This document shows, piece after piece, positions 6,614-13,955 of a DNA stretch of 15,756 nt (position 1 is its first letter; each line of letters starts with the position of its first letter). A program made the translations under genes and the position numbers. Source of the stretch: Flavobacteriaceae bacterium (GTDB lineage Bacteria > Bacteroidota > Bacteroidia > Flavobacteriales > Weeksellaceae); NCBI GenBank assembly GCA_031273305.1, contig JAISSC010000183.1, positions 1 to 15,756 on the forward strand, written 5' to 3'. The notes under the pieces are model-generated. The model saw only the letters and a list, made by a program, of their open reading frames with translations, had not been told where the DNA came from and did no database searches.

Positions 6614-7192
6614 CTACTTTTTTATACTATCATTATACGGAAGTATCCCCGTATTGTTCTTTAGTTTAAAATTCTTGAAATCCTCCGTAGCTTCTATTCC
6701 ACGTACGGAAATATTAGTGGTAACCCCGTCGGCTCTATAAATTTTTACCGTATCATCGGAAAAAATCTTCCTCTCATTTTTGTTCCAGAAAATATGATTG
6801 GTCTTTAATGTGTCTTTATCTGAATTTATAATAACTACATTTTTTCTTGCTTCATACCATCCGGTCGTCTCTATTACTTTGGCGTAATCTGCTTTTAAAT
6901 GTCCGGGAACCGTTTTTCCTTTTTCATAAAAATCCATGTCTACGCCTTTAGGAAAAACCATATAGGGCGTTTTGACATATTGGTATTCTTCGATCAAAGG
7001 TGCTCTAAGTTTGATGATCGTATAGACAGAATCTGCCATAACCATCTGGGCATTAAATATTTTCCTCGATACGAAATCGGTGTTCTTAGTTCCCATATTT
7101 TCAGTAGAATCATCGGAGCAGGATAACATGCTTAAGATAAAAAAGTAAAATACTACTCTTTTTATTTGTATTGAAAACTTTTTTATTCTCAT
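6614..7192 (-). CDS. lptC: LPS export periplasmic protein LptC
   Basis: This 192-residue protein matches the Bacteroidota form of LptC, the bitopic or lipid-anchored component that takes lipopolysaccharide from the LptB2FG transporter and passes it across the periplasm to LptA and LptD. It has an N-terminal hydrophobic segment (about 13-24) ending LSC, so Cys25 could be a lipoprotein anchor, although the lipobox is not ideal. The body is a beta-jellyroll-type fold with family features: MVFPKGVDMDFYEKG, GWYEARKNVVIINSDKDTLKTNHIFWN, and a GIEATEDFKNFKLKNNTG ending. It starts 47 bp after the stop of the outer-membrane barrel gene, so the two are probably co-transcribed; this pairing is also familiar in Flavobacteriia. 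Confidence 0.85.
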   Translation of the reverse strand: MRIKKFSIQIKRVVFYFFILSMLSCSDDSTENMGTKNTDFVSRKIFNAQMVMADSVYTIIKLRAPLIEEYQYVKTPYMVFPKGVDMDFYEKGKTVPGHLKADYAKVIETTGWYEARKNVVIINSDKDTLKTNHIFWNKNERKIFSDDTVKIYRADGVTTNISVRGIEATEDFKNFKLKNNTGILPYNDSIKK

Positions 7193-7239
7193 GCCGATAC
7201 GGATAAAGGAATCAATTATTTGGGGAATACCGATTTTTT

Positions 7240-8508
7240 CTAGTCATATTGTCTTTTCCTAAACCAGAGGTCGTCGAAGTTAAATCCGATCTTGAAATTC
7301 ACAAAATTTTCTTCAATCAATCCGTTCGACAGGGTTCCTCTTCGTCCCAGCTCAACACCCAGATTCAATAAAGAAGGGTCCTGACGCCCTGCTTTTCCTA
7401 AAGGTAACCCCACTCCTGCGGTAATCCCGAATTGATTAATGTTGGTATTATTCAGTTCTATTCCGGTATTTTCATAATAGAAACCACAGCGATAAATAAT
7501 CCTTTCATAATAAGACCTGAATCCGTTTATGTTTGGCAGAAACCAGCCTCCAAGAGCAACCCTGTATCTGTTTTTATAGTTAAAATCATCTTCAGGTATC
7601 TCTAATTTGGATTGGTTCATAAACCTGAAATCTACCCCCAGAGACCATTTATATTCTTCTCCATAGGCTGCCCCGAATGAAAACGAAGACGGAAACTTGG
7701 TGTTGCGATTTCCGTTGACATAATTCAATGTATCTACGGATTGTTTTTCTCCATAGTTGTTATAATAATAGGTTGAGTAAAGGTAATCAATATCCGTATC
7801 TACCGTATGTCCTATGTTATAGGTAATCCCGGCCTTTAATAAATGATTATTTTCAATTCTTTTTTGATAAGCTATACCCAAAGTATAATCAAAAAAACCG
7901 TATGTTTTTTTATTAAAAACTCCGGACATCAATGCGGCGTTTTCAACAGAGCTTTCCTGTTCTTTTTTGAGTTCTCCCCATATATATCCTACTTTTGCTC
8001 CTAAAGAAATCTCAGGGGTTATATCGTATGAGTAAAAACCGCTAAAAGTGTTCAATCCTCCTCGTCCTTTTAGAACCGATTTTTGATTTACTACACCGGA
8101 TGTGGCTAAATTCATATCGTATCCCATGCTGGTATATGGTTGCAAATTTAACCCCAATCTGGATTTTTTGTTTACGGGAAAAGCTATTGACAAATTCGAC
8201 AAATAAGTGGTTGACCTGCTGCTGCTCTCGGTTGATGTTTTTGCATCAATATAATCCATGTTTACTCCGATATTAAAACTGGTAAAACGTAAATTCCTGT
8301 TGGCAGCGGGGTTTATAAAATTTATCTCGTTGGTGAAATCAGAAATGTAAGAAGTGCCTACTCCTCCCATAGAGGAAGTAACAATATCCGTATGGGTCTT
8401 ACTTTCCCCCAAGCCTACAGAAGAATAAGGGGAAGTTGAAGTTTGCTGTGCGTTTCCCAGATTGATAAAAACAACAAGTGAAATTAATGAGAAAAGTTTA
8501 ATTTTCAT
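7240..8508 (-). CDS. Outer-membrane beta-barrel protein, lptC-linked
   Basis: The 422-residue protein has a signal peptide (MKIKLFSLISLVVFINLGNA, cleavage near 20) and begins its mature part with TSTSPYSSVGLGE, a motif common at the start of Bacteroidota FadL/OMPP1-like barrels. The rest alternates polar and hydrophobic residues with many aromatics, as in antiparallel membrane strands, and it closes with a strand ending in a Lys/Arg-Gln-Tyr-Asp tail. The family sits directly upstream of lptC in many Flavobacteriia, but its substrate is unknown; a hydrophobic-compound channel or a structural envelope role are both possible. No catalytic motif is visible. The promoter lies in the 132 bp after hemL. 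Confidence 0.8.
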   Translation of the reverse strand: MKIKLFSLISLVVFINLGNAQQTSTSPYSSVGLGESKTHTDIVTSSMGGVGTSYISDFTNEINFINPAANRNLRFTSFNIGVNMDYIDAKTSTESSSRSTTYLSNLSIAFPVNKKSRLGLNLQPYTSMGYDMNLATSGVVNQKSVLKGRGGLNTFSGFYSYDITPEISLGAKVGYIWGELKKEQESSVENAALMSGVFNKKTYGFFDYTLGIAYQKRIENNHLLKAGITYNIGHTVDTDIDYLYSTYYYNNYGEKQSVDTLNYVNGNRNTKFPSSFSFGAAYGEEYKWSLGVDFRFMNQSKLEIPEDDFNYKNRYRVALGGWFLPNINGFRSYYERIIYRCGFYYENTGIELNNTNINQFGITAGVGLPLGKAGRQDPSLLNLGVELGRRGTLSNGLIEENFVNFKIGFNFDDLWFRKRQYD

Positions 8509-8532
8509 CTAACGTAATTTTATTGCAAAATG

Positions 8533-8540
8533 CAAAGATG
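8533..8540 (-). promoter_or_regulatory. Weak -7-like box before the outer-membrane barrel gene
   Basis: The minus strand reads CATCTTTG, one mismatch from TAnnTTTG, 24 nt before the ATG. No clear -33 TTG accompanies it, so this is tentative. The 131-bp gap from hemL supports a separate promoter. Confidence 0.3.
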
Positions 8541-8640
8541 TTAATAATGTACCGATTATAAAAATAATTATCCTTAAAAATTCTGTTAAAACAAGAACTG
8601 TCGGAAAAAACGTCTCAAAACCCTCGATTATTTGTCCTGA

Positions 8641-9927
8641 TTATAAACCGGATACAAATTTCCGACTTATGTCCAGTGTTTTTTCTACTTCGTCTTTTTT
8701 TATACAGTCGGAAATAAACCATGTTTCATACCCGGAGGGAGGTAAATAAATCCCATTTTCCAACAAAAAATGAAAATATTTGTTGAACAAGTCATGGTCT
8801 GCATTGGCGGCATCATCAAAGTTTGAGACTTCGTCCGTACCGAAAAAGACAGTCATCATGGAGGAACAATGGTTAATGCAAACCTGTATTCCCGCTTTTT
8901 CAAAAATAGCTTTCAGTTCTTTCGTTAATATTTGGGTGGTTTGTGTAATTCTGTCAAAAATTCCCGAATCTTCTTTTAATAAGGAAAGTGTTGTGAATCC
9001 GGCTCTCATGGCTATCGGATTTCCTGAGAGTGTTCCTGCCTGATATACCGTTCCCTCCGGAGAAAGATGATCCATAACCTCAGCTCGTCCTGAAAAAGCT
9101 CCTACCGGCATTCCTCCTCCGATCACTTTTCCGTAGGTAATAATATCCGCCTTTATATTAAAAAATTCCTGCGCTCCTCCCATCTTTGCACGGAATCCGG
9201 TCATTACTTCATCAAATATCAACAGGGTACGGTTTTTATCGCATAATAGTCTCAATTCTTCCAGAAAATCCTTTTTAGGAGGAACACATCCCATATTCCC
9301 GGCAATCGGTTCCAAAATAACTGCTGCAATTTCTCCCGGATTATTTTCAAATATCAACCTCACGGATTCCAAGTCGTTATATTTAGCCAATAAGGTATCC
9401 TGAGCGGTTCCCTGAGTTACTCCCGGACTGTTAGGATTTCCGAAAGTTGCCGCTCCGCTTCCTGCTTTTATAAGAAAAGAATCGGAATGTCCGTGATAAC
9501 AGCCCTCGAATTTGATGATTTTATTTCGGGCGGTATATCCTCTGGCAAGCCGTATGGCAGACATGCAGGCTTCTGTTCCTGAGTTTACCATCCTTACTTT
9601 ATCTATGTTGGGAACGGAGCCTACAATTAATTTTGCTATTTCTGTCTCCAGTTCGGTCGGGGTTCCAAAAGAAAATCCGCCTTTCAATTGCTCCGTAACC
9701 GCTTCCAATACTTTGGGATGGTTATGCCCTAAGATCATGGGACCCCATGAATTGATGTAGTCAATATACGTTTGTCCGTCTGCGTCTGTTAAATAAGCTC
9801 CTCTTGCCGATTTCATAAAAACAGGCGTTCCTCCTACTGATCTAAAAGCACGAACGGGAGAATTTACTCCTCCCGGTATGTATTTTTGTGCTTCTTTAAA
9901 TAAGTCGCTACTTCTTTGATATAACAT
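8641..9927 (-). CDS. hemL: Glutamate-1-semialdehyde 2,1-aminomutase
   Basis: This 428-residue class III PLP aminotransferase-fold enzyme converts glutamate-1-semialdehyde to 5-aminolevulinate, the last step of the C5 route into haem and other tetrapyrroles. The N terminus IPGGVNSPVRAF (17-28) is the hallmark that separates it from other class III aminotransferases. PLP contacts include NSGTEA (115-120), the YHGHSD loop (144-149) and DEVMTGFR (239-246). The Schiff-base lysine is K267 in TYGKVIGGGMPVGAF. Length and motifs are normal. The start lies 16 bp after the stop of the glucosaminidase gene, so it is read as the last member of a three-gene operon. Confidence 0.97.
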   Translation of the reverse strand: MLYQRSSDLFKEAQKYIPGGVNSPVRAFRSVGGTPVFMKSARGAYLTDADGQTYIDYINSWGPMILGHNHPKVLEAVTEQLKGGFSFGTPTELETEIAKLIVGSVPNIDKVRMVNSGTEACMSAIRLARGYTARNKIIKFEGCYHGHSDSFLIKAGSGAATFGNPNSPGVTQGTAQDTLLAKYNDLESVRLIFENNPGEIAAVILEPIAGNMGCVPPKKDFLEELRLLCDKNRTLLIFDEVMTGFRAKMGGAQEFFNIKADIITYGKVIGGGMPVGAFSGRAEVMDHLSPEGTVYQAGTLSGNPIAMRAGFTTLSLLKEDSGIFDRITQTTQILTKELKAIFEKAGIQVCINHCSSMMTVFFGTDEVSNFDDAANADHDLFNKYFHFLLENGIYLPPSGYETWFISDCIKKDEVEKTLDISRKFVSGL

Positions 9928-9943
9928 TTTAGTGTTCTATTTT

Positions 9944-11023
9944 TTATCTCTTGTTCCCTTTTAATAAAATTTTATCTCCTTTCTTCGGTTCCTGTCCGGG
10001 CAGCATTAAATTCCTCTTATATAGCTGAATTAATGATATTCCGTTGTTTTGCGCTATGTCATACATCTTATCTCCCTCTTTGGCTGTGTATTCTTTTTTT
10101 ATCCCTGCTTTCCTTTTAGCTTCCAGAAATATTTTTTGATTGACCTCTAATTCTTCCCTAAAAGTCAGATCATTGTACGCTTTTAGCTTTTCAACAGGTA
10201 TATCATATGCTTTTGAAATGTCTTCTAATGTGTCTCCGTCCTTAAAAACTATGTATTTTAAATTCCTGTTAGGGTGAAATTTTATCCTACGCTGTGGAAA
10301 TTCAAAATTGTTGGTTTTGGTATTAGTCTTGGTTTGTGCCGTTTTGGTTTGTGTAGTTTTTTGGGCGGATTTATCTTCTTTTTTCTGGTACACTGCAAAG
10401 GCAACTGCTTCCTTATCTTCTTTTTCGTTGGAGCTTGCCAAAGTAACCTGAGGAGTAGTCTCTTTATATGAATTAGGATATAGTTCAGCCAGTTTCACAT
10501 CTGTCTGGTCAGAAGAAATATGGTCAAATTGGTTAAGGCTGTATTTTTCTATCAGATTTATCAGAGTATAAGCATATTTGGGATTGGTTGCATATCCTGC
10601 TTTCTTTAGTCCGTGTGCCCAAGCTTTATAATCTTTAGGGTCTAATAAGAACAGGTTTTTATAATAAGGGCGTTCCGCCAGAAAAAGGGAATGGTCTCGA
10701 TAAGAATCCTTAACGGAAGGATATTTCCTGAAACATTCTCCGTTTTTATCATCATCGTGATACATTCTGTCTCCTGTCCATTCATTTTTACACTTAATTC
10801 CAAAGTGATTGTTCCCATACTTAGCAAGGTCACTTTGTCCGTTTCCGGTCTCTAATATGCCTTGTGCCAGAGTGATACTCGCCGGAATTTTATATAATTC
10901 CATCTCCTCTATGGCAATTCTAGCATAGGATTGAATATATTGCTCGTCTTTTTTTATTTGTTCCTGTGCTGTGATAAAATTAACTGAAACTACTAATACC
11001 AGAAATAATGCAACTTTTTTCAT
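9944..11023 (-). CDS. GH73 glucosaminidase with two LysM domains (peptidoglycan hydrolase)
   Basis: The 359-residue exported protein has a signal peptide (cleavage near 19, after ITA), a glucosaminidase (GH73) domain at about 28-163, a Lys/Thr/Gln-rich linker (about 195-240), and two LysM repeats (about 256-301 and 311-355) that bind peptidoglycan. The catalytic glutamate is expected to be Glu58 in AQGILETGNGQSDLA, followed by the family's NNHFGIKC and, later, KKAGYATNPKYAYTLI. Such enzymes cleave the GlcNAc-MurNAc bond during growth or cell separation. The start ATG overlaps the stop TGA of the upstream PLP enzyme gene as ATGA, a sign of translational coupling. The shared operon with hemL is a conserved arrangement rather than an obvious pathway link. 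Confidence 0.92.
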   Translation of the reverse strand: MKKVALFLVLVVSVNFITAQEQIKKDEQYIQSYARIAIEEMELYKIPASITLAQGILETGNGQSDLAKYGNNHFGIKCKNEWTGDRMYHDDDKNGECFRKYPSVKDSYRDHSLFLAERPYYKNLFLLDPKDYKAWAHGLKKAGYATNPKYAYTLINLIEKYSLNQFDHISSDQTDVKLAELYPNSYKETTPQVTLASSNEKEDKEAVAFAVYQKKEDKSAQKTTQTKTAQTKTNTKTNNFEFPQRRIKFHPNRNLKYIVFKDGDTLEDISKAYDIPVEKLKAYNDLTFREELEVNQKIFLEAKRKAGIKKEYTAKEGDKMYDIAQNNGISLIQLYKRNLMLPGQEPKKGDKILLKGNKR

Positions 11024-11928
11024 GTAATAATAATTTGTTTATTTTGTTGTTTTAATCGTTTATTCATTTCCCTTATTCCCTGCAATCCTCCTGTGTGAAT
11101 TGCCAAGATTCTTTTATCTGAACTTATCTCTCCTTTCCTAATCATTTCCCGTAATCCGAATATCATTTTTCCTGTATAAACGGGATCCAACGGAATATTA
11201 TTGAGGAGGTAAAAATCATTGATAAAGTCGATAAGTTCCGATGTCACTTTAGCATACCCTCCGAAATAATTATCCAAATTTACGGTAAAATTTTCTTTAT
11301 CAGTAAGTTTTAATATTTCTTTAACTAAAAATTGAGCATTTTTTAAGGCAGGAAATCCGATAATATGTTGATGAGGCTTGGCTCCCACAGACAATCCGGA
11401 TAAGGTTCCGCCGGTTCCCATAGCGGTGGTAATAATATCAAAATCAGAGGTATCTTCGTTTAAAATCTCTGCTGCTCCCTTGACTGCCAGCTCATTGGTT
11501 CCTCCCTCCGGCACCAGATAATAGTCGGAAATGAGACTTAAAAAAGATCGTATATATTCAGACTTTTCTTTTAAACGATATTCACCTCGCTGAACAAAAT
11601 AAAACTCCATTCCCGATTTCGAGGCTTCTTTCAGGGATAAGTTATCCTGCCATTTATCCGCAATTTCTTCTCCTCTGATAATCCCGATGGTTTTAAAACC
11701 ATTCTCTTTACCTGCTGCTGCCGTAGCAACAATATGATTGGACATGGCTCCCCCGAATGTTATCAGGGTATTTTTTCCAAGTTCTTTAGCCCTCTGTAAG
11801 TTATATTTAAGTTTCCAAAACTTGTTCCCTGAGATAACGGGATGTATCAGGTCTTCCCTTTTTATAAAAAGAGGTTGTGCTGTTTTTAAACCCGGAAACT
11901 GAAAAGGCTGAATGGGAATATTGGACAT
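11020..11928 (-). CDS. PLP enzyme: ACC deaminase / D-cysteine desulfhydrase family
   Basis: This 302-residue protein belongs to the tryptophan-synthase-beta-like PLP enzymes. The Schiff-base lysine is K36 in ISGNKFWKLKYNL (compare GGNKxRKLE in D-cysteine desulfhydrase), and the SNH triad near 63-65 (AMSNHIVATAAAGKE) binds the cofactor phosphate side. A glycine-rich phosphate loop appears as TAMGTGGTLSGL. Members either open the cyclopropane ring of ACC or release sulfide from D-cysteine. Genome annotations in Flavobacteriia often call this protein ACC deaminase, but the residues that define true ACC deaminase activity cannot be settled by eye, so D-cysteine or another D-amino acid is equally possible. 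It is first in the operon with the glucosaminidase (4-bp overlap) and hemL. Confidence 0.85.
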   Translation of the reverse strand: MSNIPIQPFQFPGLKTAQPLFIKREDLIHPVISGNKFWKLKYNLQRAKELGKNTLITFGGAMSNHIVATAAAGKENGFKTIGIIRGEEIADKWQDNLSLKEASKSGMEFYFVQRGEYRLKEKSEYIRSFLSLISDYYLVPEGGTNELAVKGAAEILNEDTSDFDIITTAMGTGGTLSGLSVGAKPHQHIIGFPALKNAQFLVKEILKLTDKENFTVNLDNYFGGYAKVTSELIDFINDFYLLNNIPLDPVYTGKMIFGLREMIRKGEISSDKRILAIHTGGLQGIREMNKRLKQQNKQIIIT

Positions 11929-11999
11929 GAAATTGTAAATTTAAGGTTGATAATCCACAACGCACCTGATTAAGTATTCATTAGGGTTCAATAAACATT

Positions 12000-13388
12000 T
12001 TATCTTATTCCATGCATCATTCTTACCAGTACTTTATTTAATGTTATCATGGATGCTCCGCAAAAGATAACAAACAGGGATATGTATAAAAATATTTTTC
12101 CGGCTCCCAGAGTTTCTACTGTTGAAGCTAAGAAACCTCCTACTATATTCGCTATAAACGAAGAAAGTAACCACACTCCCATAAGTAATGAAGCCAATTT
12201 AGGCGGAGCCAGTTTTGTGACTACCGACAAACCTACCGGAGATAGGCATAATTCTCCTATGGTGTGTACTAAATAGGTCAGTACTAACCACCAAATGCTT
12301 GCTTTTATCGCTATATCTTCAATATCCCCTCCTCGTTGTTGAACAGCTCCCAGCATAAAGAAAAATCCTATTCCTAAAATAATCATTCCCAGTCCCATTT
12401 TCAAAGGAGTTGTTAATTTTTGACCTGTTTTACTGTTCCAAAACATGGCAAAAATAGGAGCCAGAACTACTATGAAGAAAGGATTAACCGATTGAAACCA
12501 TTCTGTTGGTATGGTATAATCTCCTATGAATGGTAGAGTTACGTTCCTGTCTATGAATTTATCTGTGTAGAGAGATAAGGATGACCCTGCCTGTTCAAAT
12601 CCTGCGAAGAAGAAAATGGCAAAGAAGAAATAGATAAAGATCACCGTTACTCTTTGTTTTTCATTATCGGTTAATGGGGCATTTGCATGTGTTATTATGT
12701 CTTCTTCATTTTTACTGACCTTTCCCTGAGGTCTCAGCCCTAAATCTCCCAAATATTTTTTTGCCAGTGAATTATAAGTGATCTGCCCTAAAAACATTCC
12801 TATTGCAGCTGCCAAAAATCCGTATTTATATCCAAAGGTTAAGATATTCCCCGTAGCATCTTTGACAGAAAAAATATCTTTAGTAAGAACTCCTATTATT
12901 AAGGGGGCTAAAAACGCTCCTAAGTTAATCCCCATATAAAAGATTGAAAAGGCGGAATCTCTTCTAGGGTCTCCTTCTTTGTATAAATTTCCCACTAGGG
13001 TAGAAATATTGGGTTTAAAGAAGCCATTCCCTATAATCAGTAAAAACAATCCTAAGTAAAGCCCAAAATGTGTGTTTATGGCAAACAGAGTCAATTGTCC
13101 TAACATCATAATAAAGGCTCCTATGGTAATGGAATGCCGTTGTCCCAAATATCTATCTGCCAGCCATCCGCCGATAAGCGGAGTAAAGTATACAAATCCG
13201 GTAAAAAATCCATATATTAAACTTGCTGTTTGTTCGTTTATACTTAATCCTCCTTCTATATAAGATTTTGTTAAATATAAAATTAGTATCCCCCTCATTC
13301 CATAATAGGAAAAACGCTCCCACATTTCCGTAAAGAAAAGTAGGTATAATCCTTTAGGATGCCCTGTTTTTACTCGAATTTCTGTCAT
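12000..13388 (-). CDS. POT/PTR-family proton-coupled oligopeptide transporter
   Basis: The 462-residue inner-membrane protein has the POT signatures: the proton-coupling ExxER motif in FTEMWERFSYYGMR (E21, E24, R25), GNGFFKPNISTLVG (120-133) and FYMGINLGAF (150-159), with at least 12 hydrophobic segments. It would import di- and tripeptides with protons. I place the start at the ATG at 13388 (MTEIRVKTGHPKG). An in-frame ATG at 13445 would add 19 polar residues, but it overlaps a -7 promoter box, so it would lie upstream of the transcript start. The gene stands alone, with 71 bp to the PLP-enzyme gene downstream. Confidence 0.93.
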   Translation of the reverse strand: MTEIRVKTGHPKGLYLLFFTEMWERFSYYGMRGILILYLTKSYIEGGLSINEQTASLIYGFFTGFVYFTPLIGGWLADRYLGQRHSITIGAFIMMLGQLTLFAINTHFGLYLGLFLLIIGNGFFKPNISTLVGNLYKEGDPRRDSAFSIFYMGINLGAFLAPLIIGVLTKDIFSVKDATGNILTFGYKYGFLAAAIGMFLGQITYNSLAKKYLGDLGLRPQGKVSKNEEDIITHANAPLTDNEKQRVTVIFIYFFFAIFFFAGFEQAGSSLSLYTDKFIDRNVTLPFIGDYTIPTEWFQSVNPFFIVVLAPIFAMFWNSKTGQKLTTPLKMGLGMIILGIGFFFMLGAVQQRGGDIEDIAIKASIWWLVLTYLVHTIGELCLSPVGLSVVTKLAPPKLASLLMGVWLLSSFIANIVGGFLASTVETLGAGKIFLYISLFVIFCGASMITLNKVLVRMMHGIR

Positions 13389-13442
13389 AATTATATACTT
13401 GGTATTACTTTTATTATTTGTCGTATTTAAATATTTATCAAA

Positions 13443-13450
13443 CAAAGATA
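13443..13450 (-). promoter_or_regulatory. -7 box of the peptide transporter gene
   Basis: The minus strand reads TATCTTTG, a perfect TAnnTTTG match. The TSS would fall near 13437, about 50 nt before the ATG at 13388. The box overlaps the alternative ATG at 13445 and argues against it. No clear -33 TTG is seen. Confidence 0.5.
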
Positions 13451-13496
13451 TAAAATTTAATTATTGTAAGGCGAAGTCATAAGTCTGTCTTTGCTC

Positions 13497-13657
13497 CGTT
13501 TCGAGAGGAGCGTGGCAATGAAGTGATTAAGTGTAGTTCCTAAATATAACGTGAGTTCGGGATAAGCATATTGTAATTTTTTGAAAGTGTCAAAGTCGGG
13601 ATATTGCTTCGCTATGTTCGCAAGTAAGATGAGATTGCCACACCTGCGGCTCGCAAT
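13497..13657. repeat. Two degenerate, oppositely oriented copies of a GCAATC-type palindromic repeat
   Basis: The left copy (13497-13525) reads CGAGAGGAGCGTGGCAAT in its core; the right copy (13631-13657) is inverted and reads GATTGCCACACCTGCGGC and then TCGCAAT. Both share GTGGCAAT and a CGAG block. They resemble, from memory, the widely dispersed ATTGCGAG...GCAATC repeat of many bacterial genomes. Confidence 0.5.
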
Positions 13658-13690
13658 TAAGGGCTACAATTTACTGTATATCAATACGTT

Positions 13691-13708
13691 GCACGCCTAA
13701 CGGCGTGC
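13691..13708. repeat. Perfect GC-rich palindrome
   Basis: GCACGCC (13691-13697) and GGCGTGC (13702-13708) form a 7-bp stem with loop TAAC. No T-run follows on either strand, so a terminator role is doubtful. Confidence 0.6.
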
Positions 13709-13722
13709 TGTTATGGGTGGTT

Positions 13723-13749
13723 CCCCCAATCGCTTCGCTTCATTGGGGG
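13723..13749. repeat. Hairpin CCCCCAAT / ATTGGGGG
   Basis: Eight-bp perfect arms at 13723-13730 and 13742-13749 enclose an 11-nt loop containing CGCTTCGCTTC. It lies downstream of the RHS gene on the minus strand, but lacks a T-run, so it may be a repeat or a transcript-end structure. Confidence 0.6.
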
Positions 13750-13769
13750 TAAATGCGGTAACTATCCTC

Positions 13770-13955
13770 TCAACCCCTCACCTTATAATTTTTATCCTCA
13801 ATATGCCGGAGAAAAAACAAGGATGCGGCTATAATAACCAAGAAAATAATAAACTCTATATAATCTTCATTCTTTTTTTCATTACGGATTTTGTTTTGTA
13901 TAAACTGGTGTTGTGGTATGGTTAGTTCTTGTTGGTGGTTTGTTAGGATTATCAA
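13770..13955 (-). CDS. Possible small single-span membrane protein overlapping the RHS 3' end
   Basis: This frame, offset from the RHS frame, encodes about 61 residues if it starts at the TTG at 13955; an ATG at 13979 would give 69. After a polar Gln/Asn/His-rich stretch, which is dictated by the overlapping RHS coding sequence, comes KKNEDYIEFIIFLVIIAASL, a convincing membrane span, then a charged tail to a TGA at 13770. The part beyond the RHS stop (13882) is free of overlap and looks most protein-like. If real it could be an RHS-linked immunity protein, but there is no strong start, no promoter and low complexity in the overlap, so it may be chance or the remnant of an older gene end. Confidence 0.22.
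   Translation of the reverse strand: MIILTNHQQELTIPQHQFIQNKIRNEKKNEDYIEFIIFLVIIAASLFFLRHIEDKNYKVRG

Larger units (their letters stand above)
13451..13881. other. Non-coding repeat-rich region upstream of the RHS 3' end
   Basis: The stretch has no convincing gene except a possible small ORF at its right end (13770-13955, minus). It is locally richer in G and C than its surroundings and holds two strong palindromes, two degenerate copies of a GCAATC-type dispersed repeat, and an AACGTGAGTTCGGGATA block also found, inverted, near recQ. It looks like accumulated repeat debris at the end of an RHS locus. Confidence 0.6.

Noticed and set aside
13691..13720. Possible integron attC-like site (GCCTAAC ... 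GTTATGG)
   Set aside because: GCCTAAC fits RYYYAAC, but the partner would be GTTATGG, which breaks GTTRRRY, and the 8-nt separation is far too short for an attC. No integrase or cassette is nearby.
13713..13925. 70-residue plus-strand ORF across the region next to the RHS 3' end
   Set aside because: Begins inside a hairpin and runs antisense to the RHS tail; no domain or promoter, and the composition matches chance.
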